Below, one piece after another: positions 37,808 to 47,070 of a stretch of DNA of 64,000 nt. The DNA comes from Chitinophagaceae bacterium (lineage in GTDB: Bacteria; Bacteroidota; Bacteroidia; Chitinophagales; Chitinophagaceae), in the NCBI GenBank assembly GCA_019638625.1, contig JAHBTK010000002.1:310001-374000 (forward strand), given 5' to 3'. The position numbers and the translations under genes were made by a program. The notes under the pieces are model-generated. The model saw nothing but the letters and a program-made list of their open reading frames with translations. It had not been told where the DNA came from and ran no database searches. Position 1 is the first letter of the stretch; every line of letters starts with the position of its first letter.

Positions 37808-38551
37808 ATGAAAACATTAAAATATCTTTTTTTCTCTCTCAGTCTGTTTGGCGGGTTGCCGGTATTCGCTCAAAAGATCCTTTTTGAGTTTGGTGAAAGA
37901 AAAAACTTTGATAAGCTGATCCGGGGAGACAATAGCGCAGAACCTTTACGGTGGGTGGACGTAAACACCACCGATACCACCTGGTATACCGAAGGAGATA
38001 TCCTGGTAGGCAAAGGCTGGCCGATTGGCGTGGTGCGGTCGGAAAGAATGTACCAGAATTTCATTATGCACGTGGAATGGCGGCACATGGAAAAAGGGGG
38101 TAATTCAGGCATATTTGCATGGTGCGATGCACAACCGGAAGATCACAACCGGTTGCCCAGCGGTGTGGAAATACAGATGCTGGAACTGGATTGGGTAAAC
38201 CAGCACAAACGTAACGGGGAAACACCCCCGATAGCTTATGTGCATGGCGAATTGTTTGGCGCCGGCAAAACGAAAACCATTCCGGATAATCCCAGGGGCG
38301 AAAGAAGTAAATCCATTGAGAACAGGTGCCTGGGTGTGGGTGAGTGGAATAAATACACAGTGGTATGTGTAGACGGTACTATTAAGTTGTCTGTCAATGG
38401 AAAATATGTAAACGGTATCCGGCAATCATCACAACGGAAAGGCTATTTGTGCCTGGAAGCGGAAGGCGCCCAGATAGAGTTCAGAAACCTGCAGGTGATA
38501 GAACTGGAAGATGGTTATATTTTGCCGGAACATATAGTGGAGAAATTGTAG
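37808..38551 (+). CDS. DUF1080 (3-keto-disaccharide hydrolase-like) protein
   Basis: 247 residues; signal peptide MKTLKYLFFSLSLFGGLPVFAQ. One concanavalin-like beta-sandwich with DUF1080 marks: L-V-G-K-G near 75, N-F-I-M-H-V-E-W-R near 91, K-G-G-N-S-G-I-F near 103, G-V-E-I-Q-M-L near 127, and W-N-K-Y-T-V near 179 with V-N-G-K-Y-V-N-G after it. DUF1080 proteins act on 3-keto-sugars or bind glycans in several Bacteroidota. It may share a transcript with the ceramidase-like gene and converges on the sulfatase operon. Confidence 0.85.
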   Translation: MKTLKYLFFSLSLFGGLPVFAQKILFEFGERKNFDKLIRGDNSAEPLRWVDVNTTDTTWYTEGDILVGKGWPIGVVRSERMYQNFIMHVEWRHMEKGGNSGIFAWCDAQPEDHNRLPSGVEIQMLELDWVNQHKRNGETPPIAYVHGELFGAGKTKTIPDNPRGERSKSIENRCLGVGEWNKYTVVCVDGTIKLSVNGKYVNGIRQSSQRKGYLCLEAEGAQIEFRNLQVIELEDGYILPEHIVEKL

Positions 38552-38582
38552 TAATTTGACTAATTGAATATTCCAGAGCATA

Positions 38583-38620
38583 AAAAACCGCTGTGCTAAG
38601 CGTCTTCGCTTAGCACAGCG
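38583..38620 (-). terminator. Distal terminator of the sulfatase operon
   Basis: A perfect 14-bp stem (CGCTGTGCTAAGCG at 38589-38602 and its complement at 38607-38620) with a 4-nt loop; on the minus strand it is followed by GTTTTTTA. Downstream lie further small palindromes (GTCGCC-TCC-GGCGAC at 38626-38640 and CGGGAC-AAA-GTCCCG), so this 322-bp gap is hairpin rich. Confidence 0.65.
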
Positions 38621-38732
38621 CTCCTGTCGCCTCCGGCGACTTCACCAAGCAATAAACTTTACGGGACAAAGTCCCGGAAGAATATATTGATAACGAAACC
38701 GGAGATTTTGTATAGCGGGGGATTATTATTAC

Positions 38733-38763
38733 AAAAAACCGCCTCACCCCAGAGGCGGTTTTC
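38733..38763 (-). terminator. Proximal terminator of the sulfatase operon
   Basis: A 10-bp stem (AAACCGCCTC at 38736-38745 and GAGGCGGTTT at 38752-38761) with T-runs on both outer sides, so it can work in both directions. It lies 111 bp after the sulfatase stop. Confidence 0.8.
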
Positions 38764-38873
38764 TGGCGGTCAGGCCTTTCCGGTAACTATAAAACGCATT
38801 GTTCAGATTATAATCAAAATGCCCTTCAATGATCGTGTCTGAATACCAGGAAAAAGGAGAAGCGAACCATTTT

Positions 38874-40190
38874 TTAGCGGTTGCTCCAAAACGAGCCGCC
38901 GGAATTGATTTCCGCTTCTTTCATGTTGATCAGCCGCTTTAAGTCCTCAACAAGTTCCGGATATTGGGAACTGAGGTTGTATTTTTCAGAAGGGTCTTCA
39001 TCCAGGTTAAATAACAGGGGAATTCCCTTTTCGAAATAGTCAATACCTAACTGGCTGTATGTTTTCACATGCAGCTTCCAGGACCCTTTACGGACAGCCA
39101 TCAGTTGATGACCGCCCCCGAAAAAATAAAATTCGGAACGACCTTGCCCCTGCCCTTTCCACAGATGGGACATTTGCTGTCCGTCTATATCATTTTTTGT
39201 CTTTGCCATACCCGCCAAAGCGGCTATGGTCGGCAGCATATCCAACGCAGTAAATACCTCGTTTATCACCTGCCCTTTTGGAATATCCTTATGCCCCCAT
39301 AAAATAAATGGCTCCCGCATGCCACCCTCCCATGTGCTTCCTTTTCCGTCCCGGAATAAGCCGGCTGACCCGCCATCCTGGTTTCTGATAAGCCACGGGC
39401 CGTTATCAGAAGTGAATACTACATAGGTATTCTTATCCAGACCGCTGGTTTTCAAATAATGTATCAGTTCACCGATATAATAATCCAGTTCCTGAACAAC
39501 ATCTCCATACAAGCCTCTTTTTGATTTGCCCTTAAACCGTGCGGAAGCGAACAAGGGCGTGTGCGGCATGGCATAGGGCAAATACACAAAAAACGGACGG
39601 TCTTTATTTTTCCTTATGAAGTCAATACTTTTTTCTGTATAAAGCCTGGTTAAGGTACGCTGGTCCGGGTTCAGTTCAAGCGTATCATATCCGTTTAAGA
39701 GGGCTATATCCGGATACTTCGGCGGCAGCATATCATTACTGTAAGGCAGACCGATGTATTCATCAAATCCCTGTGCTAATGGCAAATAAGACGGATCGGA
39801 AGATCCCAGGTGCCATTTTCCGAAAACAGCAGTCCGGTATCCCTGCTCTTTCAGTGCCTTTGCTATCGTTTGTTCTTTCGGGTGTATCCCCTTTTCATCA
39901 TTGGGATATAATACCCAGCCAAACCCCGCCCGGGGCGGATATTTGCCGGTTAACAATGCATACCGGCTGGCCGTGCAGGCCGGGGAGGCCGAATAATAGT
40001 TTGAAAACCGGGTACCCTCTGTCGCCATACGATCCAGGTTAGGCGTGTGAATAGAAGGATTGCCATTAATCCCTATATCTCCATAACCAAGATCATCCGC
40101 ATAGATAATAATGAAATTAGGGAACTGCTGCGCGTAACTGTTGATAGCAAACAGCAAAAGTAAACAACACATTAAAAGGGTTCGTTGCAT
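38874..40190 (-). CDS. Secreted sulfatase (arylsulfatase A family)
   Basis: 438 residues; signal peptide MQRTLLMCCLLLLFAINSYAQ. Sulfate ester hydrolase of the alkaline-phosphatase superfamily. The metal-binding I-I-Y-A-D-D-L-G-Y lies at about 28-36. Cys72 in C-T-A-S-R is the residue converted to formylglycine (motif C-x-A-x-R). F-G-K-W-H-L near 123 and F-T-S-D-N-G-P near 260 complete the metal site. The catalytic Cys needs a formylglycine-generating maturase encoded elsewhere. It follows SusD by 51 bp and is the only obvious degradative enzyme of this uptake locus, which points to a sulfated substrate. Confidence 0.92.
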   Translation of the reverse strand: MQRTLLMCCLLLLFAINSYAQQFPNFIIIYADDLGYGDIGINGNPSIHTPNLDRMATEGTRFSNYYSASPACTASRYALLTGKYPPRAGFGWVLYPNDEKGIHPKEQTIAKALKEQGYRTAVFGKWHLGSSDPSYLPLAQGFDEYIGLPYSNDMLPPKYPDIALLNGYDTLELNPDQRTLTRLYTEKSIDFIRKNKDRPFFVYLPYAMPHTPLFASARFKGKSKRGLYGDVVQELDYYIGELIHYLKTSGLDKNTYVVFTSDNGPWLIRNQDGGSAGLFRDGKGSTWEGGMREPFILWGHKDIPKGQVINEVFTALDMLPTIAALAGMAKTKNDIDGQQMSHLWKGQGQGRSEFYFFGGGHQLMAVRKGSWKLHVKTYSQLGIDYFEKGIPLLFNLDEDPSEKYNLSSQYPELVEDLKRLINMKEAEINSGGSFWSNR

Positions 40191-40241
40191 GGTGGCTCAC
40201 TATTCTAAAGGTCATTATATCGGCACTGCCGGAACCTGTTA

Positions 40242-42041
40242 TTATTTTCTCCATCCCACATTCTGTTCCAGGGCAGGATTTAATACAAACTGATTCAAAG
40301 GAATCGGCTTCAGATAATATTTATCCAGCCAGCCCGGCGGTTCACCGATGCTTTGCATAACGTACCCAACGGGACCACCACCGTATATGGTAAGCACATT
40401 GTTATAATTGGCATTGTCTACCCAGATGCCCAGCGGGGTATTATTGATATAGGTTCCTTTTTTCCATCTTTTTATATCCCTGAAACGGAAGCCATCTCCC
40501 ATAAGCTCTACCCTTCTTTCCCTTCTGATCTCCCATAGCAAAGGATCCACATCAATATCTCTTGCAGCGTCAAAAGCTCCGTCAATCCCGCTTACAGTCA
40601 TAGGGGCGACATTACCCCTAGCACGCAGCCTGTTGACCGTCTGGTCCGCTATACCCTGATCAAATCGTCCCAGCTCAAATGCGGCTTCGGCATGGTTCAC
40701 CAACACTTCGCCCATTCTGAAAAGGGGGAAATCCGTTGTAGAAGTTAATAACGCCATATTATCCGAGTGCCTGTGGTAATATTTCCAATGGTAAAAACCC
40801 AGGTCAGATACAATAAAACCCTGTCCATTGTTACGCTGTCTGAAATTGGGTACACCAGAAGCAAGGTATCCTGCAAAATTAGAAACTGGCAATTGCTTGG
40901 CAGTGGATGGAGAAAGGAGATTCATAGTATCAATATATTCCCTGTCCGCGGCATTCCCCGTATGTTCCCAGGTAGTAGAATTTGTAGTACCGCCCAGCAG
41001 CCTCACCTTATAAGGAGGTAATACCGTGTAATACAACCTCCTGTCCCGGTTCCTGAATTCAGCGTACACAGACCCGCTCCCCTGGTATACATCTGATGTC
41101 GATATCGGTTTCCCGTCTGAACATAAATAACTTTCCACAGCATCTCTCGTCACATCCGAATACCACGCAGCGGTACGTACTACCCGGCCAATGCTGTGCA
41201 TCACCAAATCCGTATGGTATTGCTTCGCCAGCAGGATACCGGGCTTCCCTGCAAGGTCCTCCGAATTAAAAACGTCATCATAGTTGCTCATCAGCGTGGG
41301 ATTTTCGGAAATCAGCTTTACCGATGCGTTAAAGGATGCTTCAAGGTATTTATCCGCATCTCCCAACTGGTGATATTTACGCCAGGTGCCTTCAAACAAC
41401 CCGAAACGGGAAATAAGCGCCCTGACAACTTGCTGATTAATAGTATTGACCCCATCGCCGTTTGCTTTTATATGCTCTTCAGCATACAGCAGATCCGAAA
41501 GCATATTTGTAGTAACAATATTCCTGGATGTACGGCCGGCATAGAGCAGCGTATCTATATCCGTCAGTACATGATCAATCCAGGGCACATCCCCGAAATC
41601 CGCAACAAGGTCCAGATAGCGCAGCGCCCTAAAAAAGTATCCCACACTCCGCCAATGCGCCTTATCCGTTTCTGACATCACTGATTGTTCCACGTTGTCA
41701 ATCAGGAGATTCACCCGCCTGATATAAGAAAAATCCCAATCACCGCCCGATGCGGGCTCTATAAGCGTTTGAAAGGCATAAGGAGACCTGTAACCCGCAA
41801 AGGCATAAACCATGTTATCTGAATACTGCTCTTCTTCAATATTTTTAGGTAAATAATTCCCGTCTGCAGGAAATCCGTCAAAATAGCCATACAGGTTCCA
41901 GGAATAGGTTTTAAAGTTTTCGTACGTTTTAAAAGCCGTTACCTCTGTTTGCTGATCCAGGGGATACCTGTCTAAAAAATTTTTATTACACGAATAAGCA
42001 AAAATTGCTATGACAAATAAATATTTGATCCGATTCTTCAT
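40242..42041 (-). CDS. RagB/SusD family nutrient-binding lipoprotein
   Basis: 599 residues; lipoprotein signal with lipobox F-A-Y-S-C near residue 18. Surface lid of a TonB-dependent porter. The mature start N-F-L-D-R-Y-P-L-D and the C-terminal block with R-R-E-R-R-V-E-L-M-G-D-G-F-R-F-R-D-I-K-R-W are the SusD family signatures; the helical tetratricopeptide-like core lies between. It starts 11 bp after the SusC stop, a tight coupling normal for these pairs. The bound ligand cannot be told from sequence. Confidence 0.93.
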   Translation of the reverse strand: MKNRIKYLFVIAIFAYSCNKNFLDRYPLDQQTEVTAFKTYENFKTYSWNLYGYFDGFPADGNYLPKNIEEEQYSDNMVYAFAGYRSPYAFQTLIEPASGGDWDFSYIRRVNLLIDNVEQSVMSETDKAHWRSVGYFFRALRYLDLVADFGDVPWIDHVLTDIDTLLYAGRTSRNIVTTNMLSDLLYAEEHIKANGDGVNTINQQVVRALISRFGLFEGTWRKYHQLGDADKYLEASFNASVKLISENPTLMSNYDDVFNSEDLAGKPGILLAKQYHTDLVMHSIGRVVRTAAWYSDVTRDAVESYLCSDGKPISTSDVYQGSGSVYAEFRNRDRRLYYTVLPPYKVRLLGGTTNSTTWEHTGNAADREYIDTMNLLSPSTAKQLPVSNFAGYLASGVPNFRQRNNGQGFIVSDLGFYHWKYYHRHSDNMALLTSTTDFPLFRMGEVLVNHAEAAFELGRFDQGIADQTVNRLRARGNVAPMTVSGIDGAFDAARDIDVDPLLWEIRRERRVELMGDGFRFRDIKRWKKGTYINNTPLGIWVDNANYNNVLTIYGGGPVGYVMQSIGEPPGWLDKYYLKPIPLNQFVLNPALEQNVGWRK

Positions 42042-42052
42042 TTTCCTTAGAA

Positions 42053-45000
42053 TTATAAATTAACATTTAATCCAAATGAGAATGATCTCATATAGGGATA
42101 TCCTAAACCATTTCCTTTTGCGTCTGCCGCAGGGTCAATACCTTTGGGGAGCTTAGACCAGGTATACAGGTTTTCCGAGCTTGCAAACACCTTCAGGTCC
42201 TTAATGCCGGTTTTACGGATCAAAGCATTACTGAAGGTGTAGCCCAGGGTAATATTCTGTAACCTTACATAAGCGCCGCTTAGCAGGGTTTTATCAGAAG
42301 CGCGGTAGTTGGAAGTATGATTGGTTGTACGAAATCCTGAAATATACAGCCTTGGATATTCAGGGTCCAGGCTTTCGGGCGTCCAGTAATTTAACTGGTG
42401 CTTGTAGATCGTTCCGAACTCATAGTTATAAGCATTGGTCAGGTCGTTATTCAGGTAACGGTCCCACTTCATAACGCCATTCAGGAGAAAGGAGAGCGAT
42501 ACTTTTTTATATTCAAAATAACCATTCACACCGTACTGGTATCTTAAATTACTATTACCGATAATTTTTCTGTCACCAGGGTTTGCCAGGGTGGAATTGC
42601 CTGCATTTATAACCCCGTCTTTATTCAGGTCCTGAAATAAAATGTCGCCGGGGTTGGGGTTGATACCTTCTGGTTTCGGTACCCCGTCTTTCAGCGTTCC
42701 GTTTGTCAGGTTGGCGCTTAAGGATCCTTCCACAAAGTCAGCTACTGTATAATACCGGTCAAACTCGTATCCCCAGACCTCGCCAAGCATCTGACCTAAA
42801 TAGTACTGGCTAAGCAGGCCTGCTTCATTTCTGAATTTGGTAATCTTAGCCCTGGAATTATATAAGTTCATGCCCAGTGAGTACCTGAGATCACCGATCC
42901 GGTCCTTCCAGTTCAGTTCCAGTTCAAATCCCTTTGTTCTTAAGTCAGCTACATTTTTTAAGGGTGCGTTAGCGCCTAACGCCGCAGGCAGTTCCTCACC
43001 AGGAGCCAGCATATTTCTGGTACGCCGCGAATAAACGTCAAACGAGCCGGTCAGCCTGTTCTGCAAAAAGCCAAAGTCCACCCCCAGGTTTTGAGAAATA
43101 ACCGTCTCCCAGGTGAAGGCATTACTCACCAGAGCCGGGGCGCTCAGTGTCAGCGGCCGGGTATTGTTATCCAGCCAGCCAGAGCGATAAGAGTCCATTG
43201 CAGGAACAAATGCATAGGTTGCGATTGCCTGGTTGCCTACAGTTCCGTAAGAAGCTCTTAGTTTCAGCTCACTCAGCCAGGGTTTTAGTCCCTGCATGAA
43301 GGACTCCTCTATGATACGCCAGCCTACAGAAGCCGACGGGAAGAATCCCCATCTGTGGTCCGGTGGAAACCTGGAAGATCCGTCGTAGCGGCCGTTTAGC
43401 TCTAAAAGGTAACGTTGTTTATAATTATAATTGATCCTGCCAAAAAAGCCTCTTACGGCATATTCATCATAAGAGTCTGATGTACGTTGTTCGCCAATAC
43501 CCTGGGAAAGGGAAGGCAGGTCATCATTGATCATCTGGGTAATGGAAGAGTACTGCTGTTCAAAGTAACGATCCTCCTGGTTGAACCCCAGCAACAGCGT
43601 TATACCGTGCTCTCCAAGCTGTTCAGTATAATTTCCGTACAGGTTCAACGCCTTGTAATTGATGGTTTGATTGTATTTGTCATATTGTGATGAATTCCGG
43701 TTATATTCCGCTACAAATGTGTTTGTATTTACATAACGGATCCGCTTATGGTAGTTGTCAGAAAGGCTGTTTGTTTTATCAAAGGTATACTCTGCATTCA
43801 ACCGTACTTTCGCTATGGGAGTAATTACGATCTTACCGGTAGTCCGGAAATTACTTGTTTTTGTTTTATTAACAGCACCCAACCTTACAAAATTGGCGCC
43901 GGTGCCGGCCAGCAATTCCTCCCCGTTAATATGGATGGTATCTGCCGGTCTGTACGACGGCGCAGTTGCCGTTTGGAACCAGATATCCGCATTCGGCATG
44001 GTACGAATGGAGTTGTTATACAAGACATCCAAAGAAGCGTTCAGCCAGGGCTTTATGTCGGTGCTCATAAAGCTCTTTACATTATACCGGTCGAATTTAT
44101 CCTTGTTAGTTACTATTATCCCGTCTTCATTTGTTGTTCCGAATGAAAATCTGTAAACCGAATGCTCGTTCCCGCCGCCAACAGAAAGATTGTGATTCAT
44201 TTGTTTGCCCGTATGACCAAGAAAGTCTTCCATCAGATTCGTCTGGCGGAGATAGTACCTGTTACCGTTGTCTATTGCAAAACCAGCAGGGTAGGCACCG
44301 GGATTATTATTATACTGTTCCAGAAATGCCAGCCATGTATCTATGTTCTGTCCAGAGAAATAGGTAACCGCCCCGGCATCTTTATATGCCTGTATCGTTT
44401 CCAAAGGGGATGCTTTCTCAGGCAGGAAGGGTACGGTATTGAGGGTGAAGTTATTGTGATAATTGATATTGACCGGAGTATTCTTCCTTCCTTTCTTGGT
44501 AGTAATCAATATTACCCCATAAGCCGACCGTGCGCCATAGATAGAGGCCGATGCTGCATCTTTAAGTACTGAGATAGACTCAATATCAGAAGGGTCCAGA
44601 AGGTTTAATCCCCCGTCAAACGGAACATTATCAACGAGTATCAACGGGCTGCCACCGTTAATACTGGTGGTTCCCCTTATGTTCATTGAAAAACTGCCTC
44701 CTGGCTCCCCCGTAGCTCTTGTTACCTGTAATCCCGGAGCGGCCCCCTGCAATACAGTGCCGATTGTATTTACCGGGCGATCCCCCAGCCGGTCGCTAAA
44801 ATTTACGGAGCTTACAGCCCCCGTGAGGTTTTCTTTCCGCTGCGTTCCATACCCGACAACAACGATCTCACCCAGTTTATTCTCCTGGCTCTTCAATATG
44901 ATTGTGGAATAGTTGTCATCCTTCACCACAATTTCCTGCGAAACAAACCCTACATAGGAGATCGATAGTATGGCATTTTCATCCCTAACATCAATAGTAT

Positions 45001-45547
45001 AACTTCCATCCTGCCCGGACGATGTGCCATTTTCGGTGCCTTTTTCCAGGATGCTTACACCCGGCAGCGGGACACCTTCTTCATTGAAGATGCGACCCTT
45101 TATGGTTATTTTCTGCGGGAGGTACTGATCTTCCGCAGATAAGGCCGCCGGGACAGCAGCGGCATGCATTTGTTTGATTACTACTGTTCTATTAACGATT
45201 TCATAGTTCAGACCTTTACCCTTCAGAGTTTCATGAAGGGCCGTTTCCAGGCTTACATTACGCAGCTTCACCGATACAGTACCTGCCTGTTGCAGCAGGT
45301 TATAAGCACAAAATATATCGTAGCCGCTTTGCTTTTGTATTTCCCGCAGCACTTTCTGCAGGGACACATTTTTTTCACTAAGGGTTATCTGTGTGAATCC
45401 TCTTGCGCCAGCAGTGAGGCAGGCAGTTAATAGTATTAAGGTTATCAACTTCATGATTCTCAGAAGGTTTTTCCCTAATCCAGATTTTTTCGGAATAGCG
45501 GTCTCCTTAGTAGTCCCGCAAAATGCCGAATAAACAGTTAAATGCAT
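42053..45547 (-). CDS. SusC/RagA TonB-dependent outer-membrane porter
   Basis: Up to 1164 residues. The ATG at 45547 gives an N-terminal extension common in Chitinophagaceae SusC proteins before the hydrophobic segment starting MKLITLILL (position 45454, the alternative start). Order: an STN secretin/TonB domain (about 60-130) that contacts the FecR anti-sigma; a carboxypeptidase-like domain (I-T-I-K-G-R-I-F to S-Y-V-G-F); the TonB box V-V-V-G-Y-G-T-Q; plug; and a beta-barrel ending in F-S-F-G-L-N-V-N-L. The STN domain marks it as a signal-transducing transporter that can induce its own operon through the adjacent sigma/anti-sigma pair. Confidence 0.93.
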   Translation of the reverse strand: MHLTVYSAFCGTTKETAIPKKSGLGKNLLRIMKLITLILLTACLTAGARGFTQITLSEKNVSLQKVLREIQKQSGYDIFCAYNLLQQAGTVSVKLRNVSLETALHETLKGKGLNYEIVNRTVVIKQMHAAAVPAALSAEDQYLPQKITIKGRIFNEEGVPLPGVSILEKGTENGTSSGQDGSYTIDVRDENAILSISYVGFVSQEIVVKDDNYSTIILKSQENKLGEIVVVGYGTQRKENLTGAVSSVNFSDRLGDRPVNTIGTVLQGAAPGLQVTRATGEPGGSFSMNIRGTTSINGGSPLILVDNVPFDGGLNLLDPSDIESISVLKDAASASIYGARSAYGVILITTKKGRKNTPVNINYHNNFTLNTVPFLPEKASPLETIQAYKDAGAVTYFSGQNIDTWLAFLEQYNNNPGAYPAGFAIDNGNRYYLRQTNLMEDFLGHTGKQMNHNLSVGGGNEHSVYRFSFGTTNEDGIIVTNKDKFDRYNVKSFMSTDIKPWLNASLDVLYNNSIRTMPNADIWFQTATAPSYRPADTIHINGEELLAGTGANFVRLGAVNKTKTSNFRTTGKIVITPIAKVRLNAEYTFDKTNSLSDNYHKRIRYVNTNTFVAEYNRNSSQYDKYNQTINYKALNLYGNYTEQLGEHGITLLLGFNQEDRYFEQQYSSITQMINDDLPSLSQGIGEQRTSDSYDEYAVRGFFGRINYNYKQRYLLELNGRYDGSSRFPPDHRWGFFPSASVGWRIIEESFMQGLKPWLSELKLRASYGTVGNQAIATYAFVPAMDSYRSGWLDNNTRPLTLSAPALVSNAFTWETVISQNLGVDFGFLQNRLTGSFDVYSRRTRNMLAPGEELPAALGANAPLKNVADLRTKGFELELNWKDRIGDLRYSLGMNLYNSRAKITKFRNEAGLLSQYYLGQMLGEVWGYEFDRYYTVADFVEGSLSANLTNGTLKDGVPKPEGINPNPGDILFQDLNKDGVINAGNSTLANPGDRKIIGNSNLRYQYGVNGYFEYKKVSLSFLLNGVMKWDRYLNNDLTNAYNYEFGTIYKHQLNYWTPESLDPEYPRLYISGFRTTNHTSNYRASDKTLLSGAYVRLQNITLGYTFSNALIRKTGIKDLKVFASSENLYTWSKLPKGIDPAADAKGNGLGYPYMRSFSFGLNVNL

Positions 45548-45632
45548 AATTTTGCATTGCCCGATTAACCATCGGGGTAGGTTTGGTGATTAAATAATTG
45601 ACTGTCGTTGTTGTTATTTATTACTGAACTCC

Positions 45633-45668
45633 ACCGTTCCGAGTACGAATCGGGACGGTTTTGTTTTA
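45633..45668 (+). terminator. Hairpin between SusC and FecR genes
   Basis: A 10-bp stem (ACCGTTCCGA at 45633-45642 and TCGGGACGGT at 45650-45659, one T-G pair) followed by TTTTGTTTT on the plus strand. Since both flanking genes run on the minus strand, its role as a terminator would concern antisense transcription; it may instead act as an mRNA structure ahead of susC. Confidence 0.4.
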
Positions 45669-45762
45669 TGCGCATACTGATCCACCGGCCGGCGAACAAC
45701 ATAACATTTTATTGTTGATATAGTTGTCCGTATCATGGGTAAAGCACAGACCGGCACATTAC

Positions 45763-46977
45763 TCAAGGCATCACAATCAGTTTTCTTCCTTCCACCCTGC
45801 ATCTGATATCGCCCGTTGCTTCAAGCACTTTTATTATTTCCGACACATTTACTTCCCTGGATATAGATCCCCAGAAATATTTATGAGGAGGGCCATGGTA
45901 TTCTACCTCCACATCGTACCACCGGGCAACCTGCCGAAGAATGGTTGGCATATCTGCCTTTTCTCCAAATATGAACCGGCCGTTTTTCCAGGCCATTACT
46001 TCTTCCACGTCTACACCCCCAATCCCCAAAAGAGCGTTTGTTGACACGCTTGCCTGCTCTCCGGGTCGTATTGTCACTGAGTGTCTGCTATTTGAAACCT
46101 TTACACTTCCTTCCAGTAAGGTTACTTTAATGTCCGTTTCGTCATCGTAAGCATTTATGTTGAATTTTGTTCCAAGTACGATCACCTGCATATCTCCCTT
46201 TTCAACTACGAATGGTCTTTTCCTCCCTCCTTCGCCCGGGTCAACAGGGGAGGAGGCTGCCTCAAAATAGACTTCTCCGGTAATGGAAACTTTTCTTTCA
46301 TTCCCCCAAAAAGCAACCGGGAAGGTTATAGACGAGCCGGCATTAAGCCAGACATGGCTACCGTCACTCAGAGTAATATCAATTACTTTACTGCCACGGG
46401 GGTTTGAAAGTGTGTTATAAGCGGCTGTTCCGCCTTTTCCGGACAGGGTGTCGGCGACTGCATATACAAGTTTTTCGTCTGCTGTTTTGATGATCTTTAC
46501 ATGACGCTGCATGGCAATGGTGCCACTGCTTACACTATCCAGATACACTATGCTGCCATCTGCCAAAGTAATGGTGGCCCGGCTGATATCAGGCGCTTTA
46601 ATATCGTTACCTGGCTCAGTTTGAACTGTTTCTGCCTGCCCCACGTCCTTTTTATTATCAAAGAACAAAAAATAGCCGCCGACACCTAATGCCAGTATTA
46701 TGGAAGCAGCGGCAGCCCGGTACCAGCGCCAAGGCCTGTCGTTTTTAATATTTCTCACTTTTTCCTGCTGCAATATTTGCTGCAACATCCGCTGTACCCC
46801 TGCTTCCGGCATATCGTATTCCGTTCCGGTAACCTGCCATGACTGTGCCACGAGACTGCTTACCATTTCCCGGTTTCGTTCTTCCAGCACAAGGGCGGCA
46901 AGCTCCTCTTTTTCTTCCGGAGAAGCGGTTTCGGCAAGATGCCTGTCAAATAAATATTTCAGCCGTTTTTCTGACAC
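45763..46977 (-). CDS. FecR-type anti-sigma factor
   Basis: 404 residues. The N-terminal cytoplasmic sigma-binding part (M-S-E-K-R-L-K-Y-L-F with S-P-E-E-K-E near 19) precedes one helix at about 87-106. The periplasmic FecR domain (about 130-290) has the D-G-S-x-V-x-L-N strand repeats, S-D-G-S-H-V-W-L-N-A-G-S, F-N-I-N-A-Y and V-T-L-L-E-G-S-V. The C-terminal DUF4974-type domain (about 330-404) contains R-F-I-F-G-E-K-A-D-M and Y-D-V-E-V-E-Y and resembles the STN fold it meets. It holds the upstream ECF sigma until the SusC STN domain signals. The start is 93 bp after the sigma stop. Confidence 0.92.
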   Translation of the reverse strand: MSEKRLKYLFDRHLAETASPEEKEELAALVLEERNREMVSSLVAQSWQVTGTEYDMPEAGVQRMLQQILQQEKVRNIKNDRPWRWYRAAAASIILALGVGGYFLFFDNKKDVGQAETVQTEPGNDIKAPDISRATITLADGSIVYLDSVSSGTIAMQRHVKIIKTADEKLVYAVADTLSGKGGTAAYNTLSNPRGSKVIDITLSDGSHVWLNAGSSITFPVAFWGNERKVSITGEVYFEAASSPVDPGEGGRKRPFVVEKGDMQVIVLGTKFNINAYDDETDIKVTLLEGSVKVSNSRHSVTIRPGEQASVSTNALLGIGGVDVEEVMAWKNGRFIFGEKADMPTILRQVARWYDVEVEYHGPPHKYFWGSISREVNVSEIIKVLEATGDIRCRVEGRKLIVMP

Positions 46978-47070
46978 GTTATATTATTTAAAGGAAATCC
47001 CTTTGTATTCCCAGACGATTGAAAAAGAAAAGAGGAGAAGAAAAATAATATAATTTTGAAGGATCAAAAG

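Noticed and set aside
38764..38900. A minus-strand frame past the sulfatase stop reading W-F-A-S-P-F-S-W-Y-S-D and onward
   Set aside because: Protein-like, but it opens after a stop within the sulfatase gene, has no start codon and no recognised family; a frameshifted sulfatase end could not be supported.
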